This document shows, piece after piece, positions 1 through 10,415 of a stretch of 64,000 bases of DNA. Every line of letters begins with the position of its first letter. Position 1 is the first letter of the stretch. The notes under the pieces were generated by a model. That model ran no database searches and was not told the origin of the DNA. It saw only the letters and a program-made list of their open reading frames with translations. Made by a program: the position numbers and the translations under genes. The DNA comes from Isoetes taiwanensis (taxonomy: Eukaryota; Streptophyta; Lycopodiopsida; Isoetales; Isoetaceae). The stretch covers positions 3,161,510 to 3,225,509 of the forward strand of contig JAJEKV010000046.1 of the NCBI GenBank assembly GCA_021234155.1, given 5' to 3'.

Positions 1-403
1 CTCTCTGCTCTGTGTCTTCCGGATTTGGGCCGACAGACGTCAGTTGCTAGTGCCCAACTCAGTAACAAGAATCTCCCTTTTTTATCTGTTCTACGCTGAT
101 GGCTTTTCTTCCAATAAAAGTTCGACCTTTTCTGCATGTTCACCCTATTTTGGTACATCAAATCGCCCCTTTTTAATAAAAATCGTTGCATGAGCCTTTC
201 TTTATCCTTTATTCTAAAATATCATCTCCCTTTAGCAAATATAGTTGCATGAAGCGTATTTTGCCTTATTCTTTTGCTTGTAATGGTTACTTATGATACA
301 ATCTCTTGCCTCTTTTATCAATTACTATAACCATTGGTTTCCTTTTGCCCCATTGCCTTAATCCCTTGCATTTGGATCACTCCCCCTAGCATGCTCCATA
401 TCA
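1..403 (-). repeat. 3' LTR of the gag-only element, cut by the window edge
   Basis: Positions from about 48 to 403 match 2625-2973 almost base for base, up to the shared terminal CATATCA. The first about 45 bases are more diverged from the other copy. The near identity of the two LTRs suggests a fairly recent insertion. About 530 bp of this LTR lie outside the window. Confidence 0.88.
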
Positions 404-420
404 ATTCCATCCCTTCTTAA
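404..420 (-). other. Polypurine tract
   Basis: Read on the minus strand this is TTAAGAAGGGATGGAAT, directly before the LTR start. Position and purine content fit the plus-strand DNA primer of an LTR element. Confidence 0.65.
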
Positions 421-519
421 AGAAGATCGTCCGCGATCTTTCAAATGCACTTGAGATTGCTCGCGAATCAAATTACTTCGATGATCCTGCAAACTTAAGA
501 AACAGTTATGGATATCCGC

Positions 520-624
520 GTACGTCCGCAGTACGATATATCCTTGTACCTCCGCGGTACTACTTAATTGTATCTCCATGATACAGTATCTCCACGATAC
601 CCAATCATTGTATCTCCGCGATAC
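520..624. repeat. Five-copy array of a 15-bp hairpin repeat
   Basis: Five 15-mers of the form GTAYCTCCRYGRTAC lie at 520-534, 546-560, 570-584, 586-600 and 610-624. Each can fold with GTAYC pairing to GRTAC. Stem positions change together: GTACC/GGTAC in one copy and GTATC/GATAC in others. That covariation suggests selection for structure, either in the element RNA or as a protein site. The array lies between the gag stop and the polypurine tract, in the element's 3' untranslated part. Confidence 0.75.
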
Positions 625-806
625 TGATGTAAATTTTGTCAGGTCTATTGCTACAACTACAATTACCATTCTTCAAAATTTATATCCAATGCACCATGCT
701 TACTTAATAATTTAAATTTCATTCCACACGAAATTCAACATACAAATCAAATCTTGCAAATCAAATCTTGCAAATCTTATCCTAAAGACATAAATTTTAA
801 CTATGT

Positions 807-2006
807 TTACCCCATAGTTCTCATTTGGAGCCAATTGCGTTCTTTGGCATTAACCTTTGCCCGTTCCTCATCTTGGAAGCTTACACCTTTCTTTCGCTCG
901 TCAGCAGCTTTAGAGGTCTCAGGTATATCCTCCAGTTTTGGACCTTCAATAGCATGCATTTGTGCACCCCTTTGTGATTTAGGTGTCTCAACCTTTGTGA
1001 TCCCCCCTTCTCCAAACGGACAATCCCTTAAGTAATGTTTTCCTCCGCATCTATAACAACCTCCCTTTGGTTCCCTAATTTCCTTCCTCGGTCTACCTTG
1101 ACTTCCCTCTTCCCGCTTCTTTTCAGAACCATTACCGTTGCCATTATTTTTCTTCTTTTTGAAGCTTCTGGAAGATTCCTTACTTCCATTCTTCTCTTTG
1201 TGACTCTTTTTATCCTCTTGATCATCTGAAGTGTCTTCATCCCAAAAATCAAATTTCCTAGTTTTGGGATCTATTTTCCGTTCCACTGCAGATGCTAGTT
1301 TTATGGCTTCATTTAAATCTTTGGGGTGAAATATCTCCATCTCCGCATAGATATCATCCCTACATCCGCTGACATATTTTCTCAAAAGTTCCTTCCCATC
1401 CAGATTCCTTATTAACGCTGCTAAATGTGTGAATTTGGAAGTGTAAGACTGAATACCCTCAGTTTCCCCCTGTTTCAGACGATCCCATTCCCTACGCAGC
1501 TCACTGTGATAGTTAGAGGGTAGATAATGCGCTTCAAATGCCGTTTTGAAACTTTCCCAATCACTGATCTTGGGATCACATTCTCGTCTGCCTTGCCACC
1601 ATGCTTGAGCTTGATCTTTTAAGTAAGTATCCATGGCTTGCAGTCTTTCCACATCTGTCGCCTGTACACGCTCAAAAAACTTTTCCCACTGGCTGACAAA
1701 ACTGACAACCTTAACAGGCTTTGTCTTTCCCCCTTTGAAAGACGGCATGTCTGCTTTCTCTAACCACTTTCTCAGCTTAGGTGGCGGTGGAGGAGTTACT
1801 GGTGGAGGATCATTAGGCAAAGGAGGTTGCGAGGGCTGCAGATAAATATCTGGTAAGAAGCGGTACAGAATAGACAGCAATTCCACTTGCCTGTCATACT
1901 CTTGCTGACTGCTAGGCATAGGCAATGCTAGCTGGGATGCAATATAGCTGGCGTTGGACAAGGCTTGCTGATATTGTGCTTCAGTAACATTGAAGCGTTG
2001 GGCCAT
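807..2006 (-). CDS. gag: Retrotransposon Gag protein with CCHC zinc knuckle
   Basis: This is a 399-residue frame without internal stops. It would form the nucleocapsid and capsid of the retrotransposon particle and package element RNA. The N-terminal third has a proline-rich stretch near residues 60-80. A Retrotrans_gag-type core follows at roughly residues 90-205, with the conserved pattern WEKFFERV, AWWQGRR, W..FK..F...Y and a glutamine/threonine-rich turn before helix 'SYTSKFTHLA'. A Lys/Ser/Asn-rich region around 245-310 precedes a single zinc knuckle (CYRCGGKHYLRDC, about residues 319-331, spacing C-X2-C-X4-H-X4-C). The start is the ATG about 25 bases after the primer site in transcript direction. 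No protease or polymerase follows, so the frame acts alone. Because it is still open, it may be maintained or young. Confidence 0.88.
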   Translation of the reverse strand: MAQRFNVTEAQYQQALSNASYIASQLALPMPSSQQEYDRQVELLSILYRFLPDIYLQPSQPPLPNDPPPVTPPPPPKLRKWLEKADMPSFKGGKTKPVKVVSFVSQWEKFFERVQATDVERLQAMDTYLKDQAQAWWQGRRECDPKISDWESFKTAFEAHYLPSNYHSELRREWDRLKQGETEGIQSYTSKFTHLAALIRNLDGKELLRKYVSGCRDDIYAEMEIFHPKDLNEAIKLASAVERKIDPKTRKFDFWDEDTSDDQEDKKSHKEKNGSKESSRSFKKKKNNGNGNGSEKKREEGSQGRPRKEIREPKGGCYRCGGKHYLRDCPFGEGGITKVETPKSQRGAQMHAIEGPKLEDIPETSKAADERKKGVSFQDEERAKVNAKERNWLQMRTMG

Positions 2007-2029
2007 TGATCAGGTAGGAGGATCGACTC

Positions 2030-2041
2030 GCTCTGATACCA
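2030..2041 (-). other. Primer binding site (initiator tRNA-Met type)
   Basis: The minus strand reads TGGTATCAGAGC, the standard plant LTR-element site complementary to the 3' end of tRNA-Met. It lies two bases inside the 5' LTR end. It fixes the element's orientation and the LTR border. Confidence 0.9.
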
Positions 2042-2043
2042 CT

Positions 2044-2973
2044 TGATATGAATTAAGGGTTCTTGAAGATATTGACCACTTAAATCAACAGTTAAATAGA
2101 CAGAAACAGAAGAGATAACACCTTGAGTTCTATAACAGCTCTTTTCAAGAGCAATTATACATGGTTTCCACAACCAAGAATGGAGCATCCAGTTTCCACC
2201 CAACCGGATCCAGGGATTAAGACAATTTCCAAGGGCTTTAGGGTGAAAGGAATTGATCAAGGCCTACTTTCCCTCAGCTCGAGATCAATCAGTTTTACAG
2301 TGGTTTTGGATTTAGACGTGTTTGCTCACAACTGCCAATGGAATGAATAGAACCGGTCTTGGATTTTACTTGCAGATATGGATCCTTTTACAAGAACCGA
2401 ATCCACGGCACGGTCGGATACATGCGGATAGTATCGAATCGAAAGCACCACCGCGGGATCCGGGACCTCGGAATCAAAATCGGCAACCCGGCTCGAATTC
2501 GGTTAACCCGGATTTCTTTGGCGGGGCGGATTTGGCTGATGCGGATTTGATTTGGCAACCGGTAACCGACCCTCTCTCGCTTCGTGTCTTCCTGTTTGGG
2601 CGGCGACGCGTGGTTGCTAGTGCCCAACTCAGTAACAAGAATCTCCCTTTTTTATCTGTTCTACGCTGATGGCTTTTCTTCCAATAAAAGTTCGACCTTT
2701 TCTGCATGTTCACCCTATTTTGGTACATCAAATCGCCCCTTTTTAATAAAAATCGTTGCATGAGCCTTTCTTTATCCTTTATTCTAAAATATCATCTCCC
2801 TTTAGCAAATATAGTTGCATGAAGCGTATTTTGCCTTATTCTTTTGCTTGTAATGGTTACTTATGATACAATCTCTTGCCTCTTTTATCAATTACTATAA
2901 CCATTGGTTTCCTTTTGCCCCATTGCCTTAATCCCTTGCATTTGGATCACTCCCCCTAGCATGCTCCATATCA
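2044..2973 (-). repeat. 5' LTR of the gag-only element (930 bp)
   Basis: The copy runs from TGATATG (2044-2050) to CATATCA (2967-2973), a perfect 7-bp terminal inverted repeat. It should hold the element's promoter and RNA 5' end. No clear TATA box was picked out. Confidence 0.88.
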
Positions 2974-4326
2974 GACCACTGATCCTGGCATATCTTGGAA
3001 AACTTTTTTTGAAAGGTCTTAATCATATTCCTCATAGAAAACCGGAGATGAATGAGTGCATGAAATCAGTGATGAATGGATTAAGTGACTTTTTCTCCCT
3101 GCATAGGTTTAACATTGAACCTATTGACACCTTTCGATTTAAGTTCATACAGACTGCTGCCAGAGAACAGGCCTATGGTATGATGAAATCGTACCTTAAC
3201 AATGCAGATGGCAGAATTAGGCATTACATTCTGGATGAAGATATAAAAGCACTTGATGATTTAGAATGGATCAAACATAATTTGTACATAGCTGGTGTAG
3301 ATAAAGCCGCCAACAACCCCAGCTTCATGTGCCCCCTTCTAGCAAAGAATCTGGCCCTTGAAAGACTGAATGGCCCTGATTTTTGCCAATAAAACTAACA
3401 CTGAAGTTCTTGACTATATTGCTATGGGAATTCAGGATTTCTGGGATTTTGAGATGGATTGTCTTAAAGACCTACTATTACCTTATCTGTTATGCATATA
3501 TAAGGCACACAAGAACAGTTTCCGTTGGATTACGAATGCCGACAATTCCATTTTCTCGGAAATTGCTGAATTGGTATCACATGGCTTACAAGCCATTATC
3601 AAGTTATGGCCGGAATTATCAAAAGATTTATGTGCTGGTATTGACTTGTTTTGTAGACATGAGTTTAGTCCTAATTGGATGGTAAATTCTAGTTACGATG
3701 TTATGCTAAACCTGCCTAGCAAAATCTATAATGTCTTCGTAGCTGATATCAGTAAATGTTACGAATCCATCCCTCTAGAAGGTGAAAATGGCCTTTTGTG
3801 AAGTAATGGAAAAGATTATTAACCTGACATTTCAGTTTCAAAAGAAAACCAAGAAAAACTATAAGTTGTGGTTTAAAAAAGTTAGCAGCTTTAATGGAGG
3901 TTTTGCAACAAAGTGGGACACTAAAGCTAAACAGCCTGAGTGCTGGAAGGAAATGACATGCCAGAATCTGATTAATATTAATATCTGGTTACTTAAAAAT
4001 TGTTGGCTATGCAATGATGAAAAAACGTGGAGACAGATCTGCGGCATTCCCATGGGCTTCTCCTGCTCCCCCAACTGGTGCAACATCTATTTAGCTTGGT
4101 ATGAAGTCAATTTCATAATCAGACTGGCCAGGGAAGGCCGCTATTCAAGCACTCCTTTAGATATATGGATGACCTTTTACTCATTAACTGTGGCAACCCC
4201 AAAGAATTTTTCGACAAAAATGGTGATGTTTGGCTCTATGATCTCAACTTTATTCAGATCAAAGAAGAGACTAAAGACTTCATTGGATATCCCATCGATC
4301 CGAGACATCGGATCGCCATTCTAGAA

Positions 4327-4855
4327 TGGGACGAGCATGCATGTTTTGCATGCATCGCGAGCGGCGCATGCCCGCCCGATTGGGAGTTCGCTATTTTAGG
4401 CGTTTTCGCCTGACTTCTCATCGGGCCCTCTTCTCTCTCTCGCCAGCATCCTTTATTCTCTTTGAACCCACCCTCCCCTTCTTTGTTATTGTATTTTTAT
4501 CGCGTGCGGCACGCTACAGAATCAGCCCTCCACTCGAGGTTTGTTTTGTCTTGTTGTTTTGTTGGTGATGTGCGTACGTGTTAGCGAAGCGGCATCTGCT
4601 TCGACTTTTCCATTCGTGGGTTTTGGGAGCGATTTTTATGCCTTACGCTTGTCCAGCCCCGTCTTGGGAGGCTTATCACTAGGGTTTTTCCTCGAAAACC
4701 CGAAAGGGCGGGTTTTTAATCCTGTGATAAGCTTTTCGGCAATACACTAGCCCAATTCTCTTAGCATTGTATTTTGTTGGGGTCCAAATGATATAATTGG
4801 ATTTTCCCTTTATTTTTTATGGGTAGTTCGCATGTGTGTGGCTACCCACTATCCA
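4327..4855. mobile_element. 529-bp insertion with 11-bp target duplication
   Basis: The insertion is flanked by CCATTCTAGAA (4316-4326) and CCATTGTAGAA (4856-4866), a duplication with one mismatch. Removing the insert plus one flank copy (540 bp) puts the RT and its thumb region back in the same frame, with one stop between them. This confirms an insertion into coding DNA. The insert has a CT-rich stretch, GC-rich ends with GCATGC motifs and a strong stem-loop (4671-4732). It starts TGGGAC and ends TATCCA, so a small solo LTR is possible. The 11-bp duplication is more like LINE-driven retrotransposition of an RNA. Family unknown. Confidence 0.65.
4671..4732. other. Nested stem-loop with GAAA tetraloop
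   Basis: GCTTATCAC (4671-4679) pairs with GTGATAAGC (4724-4732). AGG/CCT extends this stem past a one-base bulge. Inside it, CCCGAAAGGG forms a second stem closed by a GNRA loop. It sits inside the 529-bp insertion. Whether it is transcribed is unknown. Confidence 0.6.
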
Positions 4856-5519
4856 CCATTGTAGAAAATCTGCTAAGATGAATGAGAAGCAAGTATGAAG
4901 ATTGCAACAAAATTGGTATCTCGGCTAATTTTTTGAATATGCATATCAGAACTTTGAATGTATCTTCAGGAAGCTACTGTACTTCTAAGTATGACAAAAG
5001 GGATGCCTTGCCATTTAAGGCGAAGAAATTTATTATGGCCGAGAGCTGCAGACCATACTTTCAAGCATGCAAGGTCATATGTTCTCAAGTAATGCCGTGT
5101 TTGTATATAAACAGCAACCATGTCAGTGCTGCTACGGATCTGAATAATATCATTTCCCAATTTATTGACAATGGATTTGATAAGAAAACACTTGTGAGAA
5201 ATGTCTGTAAGATTCTGAGTCAAGACTTTCCCGGACTTGCATACGACAGCAAGGATGTCATCAAACATCTAAGTCACATGTATTTTACTTTCATAACATG
5301 CTTAATGTCTTTTGCTGTCCGTCAGGCTTTGTTACTTGACCTTTTGGATAGTTTGTCTATACGTCTATTTTTACTTGCTGAGTAGGGTCCTTGCAGCAAT
5401 GCTAGGTACCCTACTCAGCCTAGCATCTGCTCTCAAATCTTGGACCCTCCTGGCATGTGGCAGGAGGTAGGTTTATTTTTTTGAAGGGTCGGCTTCACAC
5501 ACTCCCTCATAAAGTTGGT

Positions 5520-6855
5520 GTTTTTGACGATCTGAATAATTGGGTTCTTGATGATAATTTGCTTTGGGACTGGAATTTACTCTTGCCTTTTTTAATTGAC
5601 TTCTATTACTAGGGGATAACATGCTCATGTATGAGGCATATTGTAATAGGTTCTACTGTACACCATGATTTTGGTCCCCTTTAGCTTGAGCCAACATTGG
5701 ATGCTATGGTATGAGATCCCTGATTGCACTCAGTTTGTGGTATGTCTGACCAATTCCTGGCAATATACTGAGATTTGTGGTGGCTAGACTTAATACATAT
5801 TTGCATAAGTTGGATTCACCTATTTTCTAAGGTTAGTTCAACCCTTGTTGAATTGATGCCAATAGGGCAAACTGAACCCTTGTTGATTTAACATTTATGC
5901 AGGCCTTTTATTTAGCAAAATAATTTGGTCCATTTCGGTAGAGACCCGCATACAGATATCTGACACTACTAAATCATGGTGGTTTTTCCCTTTCCACTAC
6001 ACTTGTCATTCAACTGATTTAGGGTCATCATGCAGCCAAATAACAATTTAGGCTTCCTAGCAAACTTGCAATATTGGTTTTCTCTGGGTATTAATTAATA
6101 ATTCTCGTGTGGATCCTCTTTAATCTACTTCTTACTTAACAAAGACCATGGTCTTGCCAACTTAGGGCAGTGGTTTGGTTTTTGTGACCATTTGATTAAT
6201 TTGGTCCTGGGTGTTAAACAACTTTGGCACTTGAATTTACTCTTGAATTTTATAACTGACTACCACTAATGGTTAACCTGCTCCAGTATGAGATAATTGG
6301 TTATAGGTTTCAATATGCACCAATACTTTGGACCCTAATTGCTTGGGCCAACACCGTTGGCATGGTATGAGATTCCCCGTAGCACGCAAATCGATATAGG
6401 CCTAACTAATTTCTTTTACTATACTGGAAAATGTTGTAGCTAGACATGATACATATTGGCAATAATTGGACTCACTAAATGTATAGGGGTAGTTCAACCC
6501 ATGCTGAATTGATGCCAATAGGGCATGATGAACCTTCGTTGTTATAACATTTAAGCGGACTCCGATTTTTGCATGATTATTTGGTCCACTTCCTTTTACG
6601 AGACCTAGACCGGATATCTGACACAATCAAATTAATGTCGTTCTGCATTCCTTTCCACTACACTTGTCATGCAGCAGATCTAGGGTCAACATACAGCCAA
6701 ATAGAGATTTATGCTACCTGGCAAAAATGCATTACTAGTTTGGTTAACTCTTTCGGTATTAATAATTAATTATTTTGTTGATCTCCTTTAATTTACTTCC
6801 TACTTGACAATGACCATGGTCCTGTTAACTTAGGGCAGAGGTTCCAATACACATT
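5520..6855. repeat. Diverged tandem duplication, about 0.66-kb unit
   Basis: Two copies, roughly 5520-6200 and 6205-6855, share many ordered blocks. Examples are TTGATGCCAATAGGGCA (5854 and 6510), GATATCTGACAC, TTTCCACTACACTTGTCAT, GACCATGGTC (6144 and 6812) and AACTTAGGGCAG. The offset is 656-668 bp. Identity is moderate, with many small indels, so the duplication is old. No protein or RNA gene was recognised. The 5386-5519 and 6856-7150 flanks show nothing further. Confidence 0.85.
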
Positions 6856-7160
6856 GAACTATGAAGTCACGTGTGTGTTTTACCCTTTTGCATGAACTTC
6901 GTGTAAAGCTGAATTCCTAAGTTAGTAGTATGGCTACCACTAAGTATGACACTATAGATTCAAGGGACAGTATATCTCTGAACATAGTACACCCCACATG
7001 ATTTTGGGTAGATATTACTTTAATGACTGTACTTTAAGCGGGAAGTCCATATGGAAGCATATCAACTGCTCTGCTTTCTCAAAAAAATTTACTATCCCAT
7101 GATATCAGAACATTTGAGACATTTTTGACCGCCCTTTGTGTCTTCCTATCTTGTACGAGC

Positions 7161-7420
7161 ATGGGTCCTAAACGAGGTCCGGGGCGTCCTCCTGGCTCAA
7201 GAAATTTGCGGGGTAGAGGAACTCCTCTTGCACCAAGAAGAATGTCTCAGCCTAACCAGAATAGAAATGCACATGCTGCCAACATTATCAAAAGGTGTTT
7301 GATACGAAATGCTGCAATGCATGGCTCCGACCGTTGAACCGGTTTACAACAATCCAGCTTTGTTTGACATAAATGCCAACTCTGAGGCCATGACTAACTT
7401 CGATGGCGATCAAAATGAGG
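7161..7420 (+). pseudogene. AT-hook-like coding fragment, possible 5' part of the LINE ORF1
   Basis: From the ATG at 7161 the frame reads a very basic leader with KRGPGRPPGS, a good AT-hook (GRP core) for AT-rich DNA binding, then another RGRG run. The frame stops at 7337. A one-base change of frame near 7320 continues as open sequence to a GAG|GTCACT boundary at about 7420, which could be a weak splice donor. The next coding sequence on this strand begins just after an AG at 8645. This could be a host exon, or the first part of the LINE ORF1 separated by an intron or an insertion. Function is not otherwise recognised. Confidence 0.35.
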
Positions 7421-8640
7421 TCACTCTTCACCTATGACTGTTTGATTCTTATTTCTGGACCTTCCTTATAATGTGTGGGGCACAGTAAACCTAGTAGGGT
7501 TTCTGAATCTATAATGAAATAACAGTTCATGTTTCTTATAAATAGGCTTAAGACTTTCATCTTTTTGCTGATTTTTAATGAACAGTATCAAGGATTATGT
7601 TAGTTTATGGTAAGCTTGGTACCAGAACATTCTGGTTATAATGCTTACAGCCGTTGTTATGCCTATACTTCATCCTTTTGCTGATATTACCCATGATTAA
7701 TGGATTATCCAGTTATGTCACTACTTAATTGGACATGATTATAACTATAATTATGGATGGACGGTTTAACAAATCAGTTTTTGTGTCTTGTATCTGAGTC
7801 GCTCGTTATACATTACTAAGGTTTAAGAAGATGTATAATGGGCTACATTTTAAGCTATTATGCTACCAGGTTGTTTCCAAAGCCTCATGTTTTTACTATT
7901 TTTAGTCTCACCTCCATTTGATACTTGTATTCTGGTTGATAAAGGGAGTGGGCCTATTATGATACTTTTATAGTTATATTGCTCTAACTCTAAGGAAAAG
8001 GATAAAAACATGGTTTGTTTTCGCTTACCTGCTAGCTGCTTCATGCTTACCCTCTTTCAGGCTAACATATGATTGGTTTGGCTGCAGGTAACACGACAAA
8101 CCTACCTTTGTTGTTTGTGAGCTTTACAAAATGGTGGAATATTACTGAAATATGGAGCAGATCAGACTGTCTGCACCTCGAAACTTTTTTCTTTATTATG
8201 CTGATCAGCTTAAATCTCTTTACTCTACTTAGTATTTTAGTCTGTTTTTGGAAATGGTGAATACTTTATTATTACACTAGTACAGGCTTTTTCTACACAG
8301 CATTTTATCTTGATCTTGGCTTGACCATCTAGATACTTATCTATATCCACTGGAAATGTGGTATGTTTCAAAAATTAAAAAGCTAAAAACAATTTTGAAA
8401 ACATTGTCTCGGTCTGAATAGGTAATTGCTTTTATTTCCATGATTGTTCACATTACACAATCTCTGGTTTCTAGCTCCATCAAATAAATTGACCTTTGTC
8501 ATTTGAATGCTTGCATTGGTGACTTTATGCTACTGATTTGGCTTGGTTCAATCATAACTAAGTACACTACGAGTTTAAGATTTATAAGGCTCTACTTATG
8601 CTGCTCCCGATTGTAGACTTTATTTTGTCTTACCTGGTTA
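7421..8640. other. AT-rich non-coding stretch, intron-like
   Basis: No convincing coding frame, RNA gene or transposon end is visible. It begins with GT and ends with a pyrimidine-rich run and CAG at about 8645, so it could be an intron between 7161-7420 and the LINE ORF1. The donor is weak, so this is only a possibility. Confidence 0.4.
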
Positions 8641-10415
8641 AACAGATCAAGCAGCCCATCATCGGAATCAGTGCCGGATTTGGGGTTTCCCATTTCGGCC
8701 TCTATGGTTAACCCTGGTATGTCTTCCTCAGTTGTTATTTCTTCTGTCAATTCTGCTTCCATGGCTTTCTCTTCTGTTTATGCCTCCCCTATGCAATCTA
8801 GTGCTTCTGTAATTCCCCCTTCCTTGCTTGCTAACTCACGTCTCAATCCTCTTGCTTTTGCACATCCTTCTGCTAGTGCATCCACTACTTTGCAACAATT
8901 TCCGCCTCTCACTGCTTCCTCATCTGCTGCAATTGCGGGTCCTAATTCTCATGTACATCCTAGTCCTCGTGCTTCCCATTCTCCATCTGCCTCTGTTGGA
9001 TTTTTGCCTTCTACTCCTTCCTCTTCTGCGGGTCTTCTGCCTACTCCTGCCTCTGCTCCTGCTCCTTGGACCTCTAGTGATACAATTGCTCGTGTGTCAC
9101 GTGCATGCTTTAGTGATTGGATAAAGCGTGATATGACATCTGGTATACGCTCTGCTCGTGTTACGGCTGCTGTGAATATTATGATGGAGAATAATAAGAA
9201 GGAAGTGTCTGCATACTTGAAGGAGTTACAGGCTGCGGAAGATAAGATGGACATTCAACTCCCTTCAGAGAGTGTCTTTTATGAGACTAATGAGTGCACC
9301 AATGCTTTCACACAGGCGGGGCTTCCTGTTGTTGAGATTGATCACGGGGTACATTTACGATTGTATTCGAGAATCTTGTCTCTCATCTTTGTTGTGTGTC
9401 ACTTTCTTGGGTCGGTTTAATCGATCTTAGAAGGATGGGCTTTTGGTTAAAAGCGGCATCTGAGAGATTGGGTCTACCCCAACATGAGTCTTTGAAGGTC
9501 CTTGATAAGGAAAACAATTATTTCCTAATCATGTTTGGGTCTCCCATAGCGGTTGATAAGCTGGTGGAGCGGGGAGTAGATCCTTTATGGGGGCACTATC
9601 TTTTGTATCAGGTATACACTCCTGGCTTTTTGCCTAGCAGGACTAGTGCACTTCGGATGCCATGCTGGTTTGCCTTGGAAGATTTTCCTATTGAGTTGCA
9701 AGTTCCGGAGTTCATGATGGCTATTGCTAGTGGCTTGGGTCTCCATCTTGCTCACTCTATTGTGAATGGTCCTCGTATTTGTGTCTCTCTTCCAGCTGAT
9801 GCATCTCTTCCAAAATCTGTTGTGGTCAAAAGTGGTCCACTGTTCTTCAAATATGGTTTGTCACTATTTAATGGTCCTGAGCTTGCAGACATGTTTCCCC
9901 GATCTTTGAGGCATTCTCTAGTTTTTGCATTAGAAGAACACCTTCCTTTGCTCCTGCAACATCTGCAGCCCATGGCCAAGTGTCTCCATCTTCCTTTGAT
10001 CCCTCTCCAGTCTTGGCAGCTTCGGGTCCTAGCCAGCCTGCTTCTGCTCCTGTGTCTATTCCTGCCCCTTTTTCTCCCTCTCCTCCCTCCTCCTCTGCGT
10101 CCCAAGCTGCTCTTCCTGATGAGCAACGTGAGAGGCTTGCAGTCATTGCTTTCATAAGCGAGGAACGACCGGGAAGCATCTCGAGGTGAGTGGTCCATCC
10201 CTCATATGAAGAGAGTTGCCCGTCGGAGAAACACTATTGCACCACAATCTCTTCCTGTTGAGTGTGCTACTCCAGCTGAACCAGTAGTGGCTACCATTGT
10301 TACAACCCTTCCTGCATCCTCTGGACTGACCTGGGCTGATCAGGTGGAAGTATCATCTGCTAATAGTGACTCCATGGATTTGGAACACCGTCCACCAGAC
10401 CCCCCTGCATTATGA
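8641..10415 (+). pseudogene. LINE ORF1 (nucleic-acid-binding, DUF4283-like), frameshifted
   Basis: The first frame (to 9420) opens with a long Ser/Ala/Pro-rich low-complexity segment. A charged helical part follows around 9130-9290. A frame change at about 9396 leads to a folded segment with the DUF4283-type pattern: NNYFLIMFGSP, then MPCWFALEDFPIEL, then MMAIASGLGLHLA, then PRICVSLPADASLPKSV. A further frame change gives a Pro/Ser linker and a C-terminal piece (10206-10415) with the short conserved phrase LTWADQV. ORF1 proteins of this class coat LINE RNA. The final TGA overlaps the ORF2 ATG as ATGA. At least two frameshifts break the gene. Confidence 0.72.

Larger units (their letters stand above)
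1..2973 (-). mobile_element. Gag-only non-autonomous LTR retrotransposon (TR-GAG type)
   Basis: Two direct copies of the same sequence lie at 1-403 and 2044-2973. Each ends CATATCA, and the complete right copy begins TGATATG, so the LTRs carry the usual TG...CA inverted ends. Between them, on the minus strand, are a tRNA-Met type primer site (2030-2041), a gag frame (807-2006) and a purine-rich tract against the left LTR. The interior is only about 1640 bp and has no protease, RT or integrase. This matches plant TR-GAG elements, which rely on a partner element for enzymes. The left LTR is cut by the window edge, so the left target duplication cannot be read. The element abuts the RT remnant that starts at 2976, so it probably inserted into it. 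Confidence 0.88.
2976..5385 (+). pseudogene. Penelope-like reverse transcriptase remnant
   Basis: Three overlapping frames give successive pieces of one RT. The first (to 3392) has a 'VDKAANN' stretch like the RT0 region that precedes Penelope-type RTs. The second (3370-3801) has IYKAHKN followed by FRWITNA, and the catalytic-type block VADISKCYESIP. The third (3782-4324) has the primer-grip-side block CGIPMGFSCSPNWCNIYL. A +1 frame at about 4160 gives RYMDDLLLIN, the catalytic YxDD region. A thumb-like part with NFLNMHI and YDKRDALPF follows at 4882-5385. The order and the 'K.HK', 'GIPMG' and 'DDLL' blocks fit Penelope-like elements better than LTR or L1 RTs. No GIY-YIG endonuclease is seen. 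At least two frameshifts, one stop and one insertion break it. The N-terminus is lost at the LTR element junction. Confidence 0.62.

Noticed and set aside
358-669. A 103-residue minus-strand frame over the hairpin array
   Set aside because: It crosses the LTR border and the hairpin repeats and shows no domain. The palindromic repeat structure explains the open frame.
4327-5385. Hammerhead ribozyme of the Penelope-like element
   Set aside because: I looked for CTGATGA plus GAAA core spacing near the RT remnant and found no convincing match by eye. A structural search would settle it.
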